A model generated the notes under the pieces. The model made no database searches. It was not told the origin of the DNA and saw nothing but the letters and a program-made list of their open reading frames with translations. The translations under genes were made by a program, and so were the position numbers. Shown in pieces: positions 40,401-51,895 of a stretch of 64,000 bases of DNA (the first letter of the stretch is position 1; every line of letters starts with the position of its first letter). Origin of the DNA: Isoperla grammatica (taxonomy: Eukaryota; Arthropoda; Insecta; Plecoptera; Perlodidae); assembly GCA_945910005.1 (NCBI GenBank), contig OX246743.1, forward strand, positions 46,950,361 through 47,014,360, given 5' to 3'.

Positions 40401-43400
40401 GAGTCGAGTGAGTATCTGGACCGCAACTCTGGGCAGCTGTTTAGCGGCTAAAGAAGGTTTCTGTGCAACCCTTGATGTGTACATGCAGCGCTCCCCGTGT
40501 CGCGAGATGTAGGGATGAAGAGTGCATGGGAAGTATCAGTGAGTCGAGTGAGTATCTGAACCGCAACTCTCAGGCAGCTGTTTAGCGGCTAAAGAAGGTT
40601 TCTGTGCAACCCTTGATGTGTACATGCAGCGCTTCCCGTGTCGCGAGATGTCGGGGATGAAGAGTGCATGGGAAGTATCAGTGAGTCGAGTGAGTATCTG
40701 GACCGCAACTCTCAGGCAGCTGTTTAGCGGCTAAAGAAGGTTTCTGTGCAACCCTTGATGTGTACATGCAGCGCTCCCCGTGTCGCGAGATGTAGGGATG
40801 AAGAGTGCATGGGAATTATCAGTGAGTCGAGTGAGTATCTGAACCGCAACTCTCAGGCAGCTGTTTAGCGGCTAAAGAAGGTTTCTGTGCAACCCTTGAT
40901 GTGTACATGCAGCGCTCCCCGTGTCGCGAGATGTAGTTACGGGGATGAAGAGTGCATGGGAAGTATCAGTGAGTCGAGTGAGTATCTGAACCGCAACTCT
41001 CAGGCAGCTGTTTAGCGGCTAAAGAAGGTTTCTGTGCAACCCTTGATGTGTACATGCAGCGCTTCCCGTGTCGCGAGATGTAGGGATGAAGAGTGCATGG
41101 GAAGTATCAGTGAGTCGAGTGAGTATCTGAACCGCAACTCTCAGGCAGCTGTTTAGCGGCTAAAGAAGGTTTCTGTACAACCCTTGATGTGTACATGCAG
41201 CGCTCCCCGTGTCGCGAGATGTAGTTACGGGGATGAAGAGTGCATGGGAATTATCAGTGAGTCGAGTGAGTATCTGAACCGCAACTCTCAGGCAGCTGTT
41301 TAGCGGCTAAAGAAGGTTTCTGTGCAACCCTTGATGTGTACACGCAGCGCTCCCCGTGTCGCGAGATGTCGGGGATGAAGAGTGCATGGGAAGTATCAGT
41401 GAGTCGAGTGAGTATCTGAACCGCAACTCTCAGGCAGCTGTTTAGCGGCTAAAGAAGGTTTCTGTGCAACCCTTGATGTGTACACGCAGCGCTCCCCGTG
41501 TCGCGAGATGTAGGGATGAAGAGTGCATGGGAAGTATCAGTGAGTCGAGTGAGTATCTGAACCGCAACTCTCAGGCAGCTGTTTAGCGGCTAAAGAAGGT
41601 TTCTGTGCAGCCCTTGATGTGTACATGCAGCGCTCCCCGTGTCGCGAGATGTAGGGATGAAGAGTGCATGGGAAGTATCAGTGAGTCGAGTGAGTATCTG
41701 AACCGCAACTCTCAGGCAGCTGTTTAGCGGCTAAAGAAGGTTTCTGTGCAACCCTTGATGTGTACATGCAGCGCTCCCCGTGTCGCGAGATGTAGGGATG
41801 AAGAGTGCATGGGAAGTATCAGTGAGTCGAGTGAGTATCTGAACCGCAACTCTCAGGCAGCTGTTTAGCGGCTAAAGAAGGTTTCTGTGCAACCCTTGAT
41901 GTGTACACGCAGCGCTCCCCGTGTCGCGAGATGTAGTTACGGGGATGAAGAGTGCATGGGAAGTATCAGTGAGTCGAGTGAGTATCTGAACCGCAACTCT
42001 CAGGCAGCTGTTTAGCGGCTAAAGAAGGTTTCTGTGCAACCCTTGATGTGTACACGCAGCGCTCCCCGTGTCGCGAGATGTCGGGGATGAAGAGTGCATG
42101 GGAAGTATCAGTGAGTCGAGTGAGTATCTGAACCGCAACTCTGGGCAGCTGTTTAGCGGCTAAAGAAGGTTTCTGTGCAACCCTTGATGTGTACACGCAG
42201 CGCTCCCCGTGTCGCGAGATGTAGGGATGAAGAGTGCATGGGAAGTATCAGTGAGTCGAGTGAGTATCTGAACCGCAACTCTCGGGCAGCTGTTTAGCGG
42301 CTAAAGAAGGTTTCTGTGCAACCCTTGATGTGTACACGCAGCGCTCCCCGTGTCGCGAGATGTAGGGATGAAGAGTGCATGGGAAGTATCAGTGAGTCGA
42401 GTGAGTATCTGAACCGCAACTCTCTCGGGCAGCTGTTTAGCGGCTAAAGAAGGTTTCTGTGCAACCCTTGATGTGTACATGCAGCGCTCCCCGTGTCGTG
42501 AGATGTAGTTACGGGGATGAAGAGTGCATGGGAAGTATCAGTGAGTCGAGTGAGTATCTGAACCGCAACTCTCAGGCAGCTGTTTAGCGGCTAAAGAAGG
42601 TTTCTGTGCAGCCCTTGATGTGTACATGCAGCGCTCCCCGTGTCGCGAGATGTAGGGATGAAGAGTGCATGGGAAGTATCAGTGAGTCGAGTGAGTATCT
42701 GAACCGCAACTCTCTCGGGCAGCTGTTTAGCGGCTAAAGAAGGTTTCTGTGCAACCCTTGATGTGTACACGCAGCGCTCCCCGTGTCGTGAGATGTAGTT
42801 ACGGGGATGAAGAGTGCATGGGAAGTATCAGTGAGTCGCGTGAGTATCTGAACCGCAACTCTGGGCAGCTGTTTAGCGGCTAAAGAAGGTTTCTGTGCAA
42901 CCCTTGATGTGTACATGCAGCGCTCCCCGTGTCGTGAGATGTAGTTACGGGGATGAAGAGTGCATGGGAAGTATCAGTGAGTCGCGTGAGTATCTGGACC
43001 GCAACTCTCGGGCAGCTGTTTAGCGGCTAAAGAAGGTTTCTGTGCAACCCTTGATGTGTACACGCAGCGCTCCCCGTGTCGTGAGATGTAGTTACGGGGA
43101 TGAAGAGTGCATGGGAAGTATCAGTGAGTCGAGTGAGTATCTGAACCGCAACTCTCTCAGGCAGCTGTTTAGCGGCTAAAGAAGGTTTCTGTGCAACCCT
43201 TGATGTGTACATGCAGCGCTCCCCGTGTCGCGAGATGTAGTTACGGGGATGAAGAGTGCATGGGAAGTATCAGTGAGTCGAGTGAGTATCTGAACCGCAA
43301 CTCTCTCGGGCAGCTGTTTAGCGGCTAAAGAAGGTTTCTGTGCAACCCTTGATGTGTACATGCAGCGCTCCCCGTGTCGTGAGATGTAGTTACGGGGATG

Positions 43401-44936
43401 AAGAGTGCATGGGAAGTATCAGTGAGTCGAGTGAGTATCTGAACCGCAACTCTCTCGGGCAGCTGTTTAGCGGCTAAAGAAGGTTTCTGTGCAACCCTTG
43501 ATGTGTACATGCAGCGCTCCCCGTGTCGTGAGATGTAGTTACGGGGATGAAGAGTGCATGGGAAGTATCAGTGAGTCGAGTGAGTATCTGAACCGCAACT
43601 CTCAGGCAGCTGTTTAGCGGCTAAAGAAGGTTTCTGTGCAACCCTTGATGTGTACACGCAGCGCTCCCCGTGTCGTGAGATGTAGGGATGAAGAGTGCAT
43701 GGGAAGTATCAGTGAGTCGAGTGAGTATCTGAACCGCAACTCTCGGGCAGCTGTTTAGCGGCTAAAGAAGGTTTCTGTGCAACCCTTGATGTGTACACGC
43801 AGCGCTCCCCGTGTCGCGAGATGTAGTTACGGGGATGAAGAGTGCATGGGAAGTATCAGTGAGTCGAGTGAGTATCTGAACCGCAACTCTCTCGGGCAGC
43901 TGTTTAGCGGCTAAAGAAGGTTTCTGTGCAACCCTTGATGTGTACATGCAGCGCTCCCCGTGTCGCGAGATGTAGTTACGGGGATGAAGAGTGCATGGGA
44001 AGTATCAGTGAGTCGAGTGAGTATCTGAACCGCAACTCTCTCGGGCAGCTGTTTAGCGGCTAAAGAAGGTTTCTGTGCAACCCTTGATGTGTACATGCAG
44101 CGCTCCCCGTGTCGTGAGATGTAGTTACGGGGATGAAGAGTGCATGGGAAGTATCAGTGAGTCGAGTGAGTATCTGAACCGCAACTCTCGGGCAGCTGTT
44201 TAGCGGCTAAAGAAGGTTTCTGTGCAACCCTTGATGTGTACATGCAGCGCTCCCCGTGTCGTGAGATGTAGTTACGGGGATGAAGAGTGCATGGGAAGTA
44301 TCAGTGAGTCGCGTGAGTATCTGAACCGCAACTCTGGGCAGCTGTTTAGCGGCTAAAGAAGGTTTCTGTGCAACCCTTGATGTGTACATGCAGCGCTCCC
44401 CGTGTCGTGAGATGTAGTTACGGGGATGAAGAGTGCATGGGAAGTATCAGTGAGTCGCGTGAGTATCTGGACCGCAACTCTCGGGCAGCTGTTTAGCGGC
44501 TAAAGAAGGTTTCTGTGCAACCCTTGATGTGTACACGCAGCGCTCCCCGTGTCGTGAGATGTAGTTACGGGGATGAAGAGTGCATGGGAAGTATCAGTGA
44601 GTCGAGTGAGTATCTGAACCGCAACTCTCGGGCAGCTGTTTAGCGGCTAAAGAAGGTTTCTGTGCAACCCTTGATGTGTACATGCAGCGCTCCCCGTGTC
44701 GTGAGATGTAGTTACGGGGATGAAGAGTGCATGGGAAGTATCAGTGAGTCGAGTGAGTATCTGAACCGCAACTCTCGGGCAGCTGTTTAGCGGCTAAAGA
44801 AGGTTTCTGTGCAACCCTTGATGTGTACACGCAGCGCTCCCCGTGTCGCGAGATGTAGTTACGGGGATGAAGAGTGCATGGGAAGTATCAGTGAGTCGCG
44901 TGAGTATCTCAACCGCAACTCTCAGCAGCTGTTTAG
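19434..44936. repeat. 25.5-kb satellite array of 139-149-bp units, about 175-180 copies
   Basis: The unit runs from AAAGAAGGTTTCTG to TGTTTAGCGGCTAA, with the first clear copy at 19451. Units vary mainly at two places. At GAGATGT(AGTTA)CGGGGATG, 5-6 bases are present or absent. At AACTCT(CTC)GGGCAGC, zero to three bases vary. The full form is 146-149 bp and the commonest short form is 141 bp. The first four to five units share a private GAGTTGTAG and TGTACAACC form. Units from about 42490 to 44800 often share TGTCGTGAG and a CTCTCGGGC form. The right end stops abruptly inside a unit at GCAGCTGTTTAGCCCC. The array sits in SoxE intron 1. Long open frames on both strands come from 141 being a multiple of three. 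Confidence 0.97.
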
Positions 44937-47610
44937 CCCCACCAACGTAACGCGATCTCCACCTCGACACACTTAGTTCTAAATCTGTGAGTTTCTCCTA
45001 AATCCAAGCATGCGTAAGTTGATTAGCTTGCGAGACAAAGCGGGTATGTTCGCTAAGCCCTTATCAGCGGTCGCTCATCAGACAGCTGCCGGGTACTGAA
45101 CGGTCCTGCTGTGCGCTGCCATAACGTGCAAGGTTTCGATACTATCTGATACGTTGGTTCCTAATTGCCCCGGTCGTATTCTGCCAAGTTTCAGACCGTT
45201 GCACTTCACCTGTGGTTCTCTACCTGATCTGATTTAGTCATCGCTAAATAATTGGCATCGCTAGATGGGATGTGTGACTGAGTGAGTTATGGGACTGGTG
45301 TTGGTTTTAGACTTTGAGATGATAAATTGAGGGGAGTTGCCTCCTCAGAACATCCTCCTTGTGGCGGGGGAAACTGTGACGGAGGGGGTATATTACACCA
45401 TAGCCACGAGCACACTTCCCACTCATGTTGAGAGTAATAATATATCACTTATATTGCTTTCCTTTATTGATTTCGATACTTTGTAACTTCCTGCCATGTT
45501 TCTTATTGAAAGGAACGAATAAATTCATAATTAGTAGAGTTCCTTGCTATACAGAAATGATAAATAATAACTAACAAGCACAATGGTCAGTTAGTGTATT
45601 ACAAGAAAATGTAGGTAATTTGATTGCTAGTCAGCTGGGAGCGAAGTGAAAGAAACAGTCCTTATCTACGGTAATAAGTCACTTTTTCATTGTATATACC
45701 CACTCTATGTTTCTAACTAATTGTGTTGTGCGGAACATTACAATATTACTGGCGTATTATGTCGGCCATCGTTTGCAACAATTTCAATATCTTTTTGACA
45801 TATGAGAGTCTTGGACCTAACCTCCTAATAACCTTAATAATAACCTTCTATGTGTGTATTTGGGCCGGGAATAAAGAATAAACCCAAGTCAATAGACAGA
45901 CAAATTATTTTATTTCCTTGTAGAAGCTCATCCCAGTCAGGCAAAAGACAAATAAACACAAAAGTCTCCACATTGAAAATACATTCTTGTTTTCAAGTGT
46001 CTGTGCACAATCGCTTATTTGTGTTTATATCGCGAGTATACTTGTTGCCTGTTGGACTCTACTTGATTCCTCAGAATGTACTAAACCTGGTGTGATTTAC
46101 GAGCCAATGTAAAGAAAGAAGCACCTCGACTTTCCGTTCTGTTTGTGACGGCCTAAACACTGCTGTATGTCTGGCAAGCAGACAACCGGGTACATACGGC
46201 AGTGAGCGAGGTAAAGACTAGTTGCAAGGAATGCATCCTACAATACAAGGTAGAGTTAACATTCATTATGTTTGGTTATGGTCTTAGAATAAACAAACAT
46301 ACAATGTTTGTCTTCTACTTGTACATGCAGCATGGCGCACCCAGGGTTCTGCCTGGGAGGATGTTCCAGATGTATGGATAATTATACTTGGGCGATACAT
46401 TTCATAGAGATGGGTCTGGGGCAGAGCACCACTAGATTCACATATTATTTCCGTACGTGCTAGCAAAATAAAATATCGTAGAAAATACGAGCCTAATTCA
46501 GGAGGCCGCCGGATCAATACCGGCAGCATTGACTGAAGGTTCTTGCCTAGGTTTTCCTCAGTCACAAGGCGAATGCTGGCATTGAGACCTACTATCAGAG
46601 CTCGAACATTCCTTCCCGACTATTCCGAATTCCGCAATACCCATTTAGTCACTTGGAGAGGCAGGTTTTCTACGAGAAATGATTAATTATTACAATCGTC
46701 TACCCACAAAATCTTACTAGTTATTTATTTATAATTTTAAATTATATCCATAGTTATAGTCTAGATTTTAAGTTAATACTTAGTTAAATATATTACATTA
46801 TTCAGTACTCCACACACCAGATATTATACCTTCTGACTCTCAAGACTAACTTCTGTCAGTAGGTATTGATCAACGTAAAAACAAATGTATTGTAATTCAT
46901 ATTGATTGTAATATGTGGTAATTGAATAAAATTGAATTGAATTGAATTGAAAAAATTATAATGGAACCGCGCTACGTGGTAAATAGCCCGAATGGACGTG
47001 CGTGTAGCGACCCCATCCCACGGCTCAGTAGCGACACTGCTGTACAGGAGCCCGGGGTGGAACGTGTCTCTCTCTACGGGTCGTGGGTTTACAACCCGGG
47101 ACCTGATTGAGTTGCACTTGACCGAGGCGCGTATAGCACGCACGAGCGGGTTCTCATGTGAGATGGCTGTGATATGTTGGCTCGTTTGCACCGCCGTAAA
47201 ACACCTTCACGATCCATTGGGCCGCGTCGGACATGTGTTTTACGGGGGAGAACCCGCTCTACACGGTCACACTTTACCTACATTTATTTTAATTATTTTG
47301 TATTGTTCTTCTCCCCCTTAGGTCAGATTTTACCTAACTTTGAATAATATCTCAGATAGATTGGATTAGTTACTATTTTTTCAACAAACATTACATACAA
47401 AATGCACATGGTGTTGTCTACCAGTCGCCATGTTTGTTTGGAGCAAATTTACGATTAATAACTAATTCTCGGGGTTAATAAAGGTTTTGTGAAATCGACC
47501 TCTAAAGATCTAAGAAATCCAAGTAAAACATTCGTTAGGCTGTTTTTTTTGCGGTCCTCGCTGCATGATAATTGAATGCTGCTGATATGCTGAATGATAA
47601 TGATATGCAT
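44937..47610. other. Intron sequence with probable retroposon debris
   Basis: From 44937 to about 46600 nothing is recognised. A (GAATT)n-type tail at about 46926-46950, after a long AT-rich run, resembles the 3' end of a LINE or SINE. Directly after it, on the minus strand, GGGTTGTAAACCC (about 47084-47096) resembles a pol III B-box. A 12-bp inverted pair GAGCGGGTTCTC (47144-47155) and GAGAACCCGCTC (47248-47259) follows. These fit a tRNA-derived element at about 46960-47260, but ends and target duplications were not found. Confidence 0.4.
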
Positions 47611-47890
47611 CAGCTGTTTACTTCGCGTTCCGAGCTGACCATCGCCACTCATTGGCTAAGACAATGAGAAATTAACCAATTAGAATCACCGCTCAGCTGT
47701 TTACTCCGCGGTCCGAGCTGACCATCGCCACTCATTGGCTAAAACAATGAGAAATTAACCAATTAGAATCACCGCTCAGCTGTTTACTTCGCGGTCCGAG
47801 CTAACTCTCACCCCTCATTGGCTAAGACAACCAGAAACTACCCAATTAGAAACATCTACCATCGGAAGACTCCCTGATTGGCTGTATCTC
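47611..47890. repeat. 83-bp triplicate with E-box and inverted CCAAT boxes
   Basis: Copies start with CAGCTGTTTACT at 47611, 47694 and 47777. Each has an E-box (CAGCTG), an inverted CCAAT box ATTGGCT (47651, 47734, 47817) and, in all three, CCAATTAGAA, a homeodomain-type core; a fourth ATTGGCT is at 47877. The first two copies are almost identical and the third has diverged. CCAAT boxes are bound by NF-Y and are typical of promoters and enhancers, so this could be a regulatory module of SoxE. That role is inference only. Confidence 0.8.
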
Positions 47891-49741
47891 CGTGAAGCGC
47901 TCCATACTTGAGACAGCTCGGTGCTCCTGCACTGAATAGATTCACACGTCTACCGAGATAGTCTACCAAGCAAGGACGACCATATTTATTTGACCTAAAA
48001 AGTGAAAAACTGCAGTGTTTAGCTTTGGCCACGCCCCAGCTTGGGGGGATTTCTTCCGGAACATTTCATATTTACATCGTTGACAATGCGACCCTTTCAG
48101 GATCCCATCGCGCAAGATAGGACACGGCAAAATACTTGCGTGGAGTTCAATGACTGGCGTGTAACAATACCATGCGTACATGGACACTTTGATCGAAGAC
48201 GGAGCAAAAACAGGAATTGGGGGAAATGCATAGTGAGAGAAACATCACTTCCCGACTGATAAACTTGATCAAATAGAGGAAATAAAGAAATGTTACAATA
48301 CCAATGCAAGAAGTTCGATGAACTCCAGAACGATCGACAGACATCTCATTGTATTTCACGCATTTTTTGTCTGTATGCGTGCAAAAGAAATATGTCATGT
48401 GATTTCAAACAGTGAGTGATACAGGTAGTGTAGCTTTAGTGCTCGCTCAAAATGGATGGTGTACAAAGAATTGATATTCATAAAAGGTTCGACGAACCCC
48501 GAAAAAAAAAACATAAAAAAAAGAGAAAAGTTGATTTCTTTCGGCTCTTGACTCAGTTTGTAGCATCAGGTGGTAACACAGTGTTTTTGTGTGGAGGGGG
48601 ATAATATAATGGTTCCATACATACGTAGTAGCAGGGGTGTGAGGTGAGGTAACGAGACGGAGCAAGTGTATGAAGGACATGCCAACACACGTTACAATAC
48701 AGGGTATGGACTACGGCGTCGTATTTCATTGAAAAGGTCAAATATTGCATTATTATCAACCTAATTGTGTAATCATCATAATGATACCAGTCCTTGTATA
48801 CCATGCGACAAAAGTAAATCAAGGAGTTATATTTGTGTCGATGAGTCTAGATCTCTATTCACAGCCTTGTATAAGTCGAGGCGCCATTTGCAAGTGTTCG
48901 TCTTGTTACTCAACAAGTGTCAAAATGGACTCCTTGATGAGATCATTAAGGCCGGAGCTGACGCCGAGTTATAGACGTAATTAAACGCAATTTAAATCAG
49001 TGCCGTCTTTGTGTGAGCTTTCCCGTTCGATTGGTGGAAACAGTTTCCGGTAAAAAACAGATATCGTTGTTTTTATGTTGCAATATTGAATTAATTTAAC
49101 TTCGTATTACATGGTTGTTAGGCTACGACATGCATGTACTTGTTACGATTAGATCACGGTACAATGTAGGCAGGCCTTGCAACGCGCTATGCTCGGTAGT
49201 TTCAGAGGTGCTCGACAGGTAGCGCCAAAAGTAGGCAGGCCAGGTAGTGTGTGGCGCACTCAGTGTGGCTGCGGCTGAATTGCCAGCAAAAAATTAACTT
49301 TCTTGTCTCGTCCATTCTTTTTGTGGTTTACATTGCCACAAAAACATTTTATAAACTTTATTGGAGTGAACAAATATCATATTTTTCAGGTACCTGTAAG
49401 AATATTCTTCTTAACAGCTCAAAACTAACACGCATTGGTTCCCGGTATGGCCGTTGCTACGATATATGTTATTTGTTATCTTACTTAATTTCTGTTCTGC
49501 ACATTATTTCAACATCTTAGGCAGTGTTAACTCATCTAATTATAATTATTACTTCAAAGAATCGTGAGTTTCCTCCTCAGGTACATTAAATTAAGAAAAT
49601 TACCCCCAGTGAGTTAATTTCGTGTCATTAACAATGCCATAACATTATTTTAATACATAATGAATGAAGTCGCTGCACTGACTTCTTGAATTAGACACCA
49701 TTAACAATTCCGTTATATCCTTCTTTTGATTCTTCTTATTT
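47891..49741. other. Intron sequence, no gene recognised
   Basis: Several open frames of 65-90 codons overlap each other on both strands but none shows a domain, splice context or repeat relationship. Confidence 0.45.
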
Positions 49742-49850
49742 TTGGAACATACCTCAGCTGGCCAAGCGATACGACTCAAGATCTCCGGAATATGATGGCA
49801 AGGGTTCAAATCCCACGCAACTCCGCACAAGGCACGAGTGTTATTTCAGT
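49742..49850 (+). mobile_element. tRNA-Leu-derived SINE head
   Basis: TGGCCAAGCGATACGA resembles a pol III A-box and GGTTCAAATCCCAC (from 49803) is a good B-box. Between them GACTCAAGATCTC resembles the anticodon arm of tRNA-Leu with CAA at 49777-49779. The acceptor and variable arms do not fold properly, so it is not a working tRNA gene; a SINE copy is the best reading. The 3' end is not defined. Confidence 0.6.
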
Positions 49851-51440
49851 AGGTCTTCATTCATTATTTATTCTTCTAAACCCTTAACCTTTCCAGCAAT
49901 CTTCCACTCTTCACTTCTATGTGTATTGTCATCAATTCAGTTCATACAAGCTCGTCTTTCATTTCTTTCTTTTTGCATGTATTTATTTGATTTGGATACT
50001 TCTTACCTTACTCCAAGATAGTATTTTTTATTCGACTATCAGCGTTCAAGTTTCTAATCATGGCTTGCGCATAGATGTCACGTGACGTTTCGTCATCTCC
50101 ATCGTCTCGATTAGCGTCGGTGCCACAATGATACGTAGCGTCCAGATATTATCATCTTCGATGTCCTATTTGCCAAGAATGTTGTGTAATATTATTAATC
50201 GTCACTCGAGAAGAACACAAAACTTGATCAATGCAAATCCAATGTACGTTCCTAACAAGCACAGCGTCAGAATATGTGCAACATCCTCATTCACTGTATA
50301 AATGTTTCCCTTGTCCAGTTTAAAAGCAACACACCGCCACCAATAATTATTGTTTACAATTATCATTTCCGTAAAATAGTGGCTGGCTCCTGCTTAACGT
50401 TATAGCCAGTAATTACAGCAATGTGTTTGTTGCCGGCCTAGTCGTATAACTTACATCTGTGTTGGTGATAAAACCTTTGAGCTGATGTTGACTCACGTGT
50501 GCCGTGGATACATCACACGTGTACATCAACGTGTGCGTACGTGTACATGAAATATAGTTTGGTATATATAGTAGAATATAACACAATTGTTTTCACAGTT
50601 AGGTTGGGATGAAAGTACTCTGCTTACTGTATCTAGGGACGTGGGTTCGAACTCCGTACAAGGCATGGTCACCCCTCATCGTCTCGAATAGCACGACTGC
50701 AATAAAAGATGCATAAAGTAACAAAAGCTATCATCTCCCTAGCGGTATTAAGTCGTACATTGTTTAGTTGTTATATATAAGTACTATGAAAAAGTACTTC
50801 TCTTAAATGTAATAAATAAACATGAATGTGAATGCACTAGACCGATATAATAATAATTGATATCCAATTATTCTCTCTGTACTCTTGACATGCATCAATG
50901 TACTCGTTGAAGTTTAGTTATTCGTAAGCATGATTTAGAAGTGCAATGCAATGTTCAGCTTGAAGAGTATTGACCTCACTTCATGAACATAACAGAGAAG
51001 AAAACGTTTTTTCTCGAATCCTCAGTAAAATCTCTAGCCAGAACACTTTAGAAGCCATACACTGATTTTATGTAGGCCCGTAAATAATTACCATAAAAAG
51101 TTATTTTAAATAAATATCATAACGTTTTATCTGACTTCCGGCGGTGGAATTGTTCCCAGAATGCCGCGTTTTGTTAGTAAACTTGGCGGCTTGGAGTGAA
51201 GGCACAGCCGACGATAAAGAGGCCTAGGAAAACAAATACAGGGGGCTGTGGGTGGCCGGCTACATTCACAGTTTTATGCCCACAATCAAAACTAAAATTA
51301 ATAGTTATAAATACATTTGAAGGATGATTAAACGTTTCCCAGAAACATTTCTTCACCACTGCAATTTGATTATTTTGTGTTTGACGACGTACTCGACAGC
51401 TATTGGTCAGATGACCGGAGTCGTCATAAAGGGAGTCCAA
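49851..51440. other. Intron sequence with a second B-box fragment
   Basis: GGTTCGAACTCC at 50644-50655 is a second plus-strand B-box, followed by a short unique segment and an AATAAATAAA-like tail near 50810; probably another SINE fragment. Around 50490-50550 there is a cluster of ACACGTGTACAT-like motifs (E-box CACGTG). No gene recognised. Confidence 0.45.
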
Positions 51441-51895
51441 TAGGGCACTTGCAACACCGAAAGACAACAATGGAACAAATGAATTGAACTGATGGACAAA
51501 CAATCAGCCGTCAAAATAATAAAATTGCAACCATAGAAATAAAAACAAGTGTAGCAATAGTAACTGCTCGCCATTTAAAACTTTTAATGATAGACAACGA
51601 CTAAGGTTGGAATTCATTGTCGGCTCCTACACCTAGGGGCACCCATTGTTGCTATGGATTTGTTTTGTTTATGGGAAATAACATGCAAACAACTGTTACC
51701 TTGGTAACAATGGGCGCCCCTAGGTGTAGGGGCCGACTATGAATTCCAACCTAAGTGAAAGTTTTGTATGTGTATTTGTTTGTTTTTTGTTTTGTTTTCC
51801 AAAATCAGAAGAAATTATTTTTTGACAGCTTGTTGTTTGTCCATCGATTCAATTCATTTGTTTCATTGTTGTCGTTTGGTGTTGCTAGTGCCCTA
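51441..51895. mobile_element. Foldback/MITE-like element with nested inverted repeats
   Basis: The outer arms are TAGGGCACTTGCAACACC (from 51441) and its near reverse complement ending in GTGCCCTA at 51895; they match imperfectly over about 85 bp. Inside is a second, stronger inverted repeat from about 51600 to 51756 (TAAGGTTGGAATTCAT outward ends, CACCTAGGGGC inner) with about 55-bp arms. The whole could form one long hairpin. No transposase and no clear target duplication were seen; a TA duplication is possible. Confidence 0.75.

Noticed and set aside
19451..44900. Many open frames of 60-264 codons on both strands in the large array
   Set aside because: They recur with the repeat unit, depend only on unit length being 141 bp, break whenever a 146-149-bp unit occurs, and have no family resemblance.
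19451..44936. CRISPR-like array
   Set aside because: Whole units are repeated head to tail without unique spacers, in a eukaryotic intron.
49742..49820. Functional tRNA-Leu gene
   Set aside because: Acceptor and variable arms do not pair; better explained as a SINE head.
51174..51503. 109-codon minus-strand frame
   Set aside because: Overlaps the arm of the foldback element; no recognisable domain.
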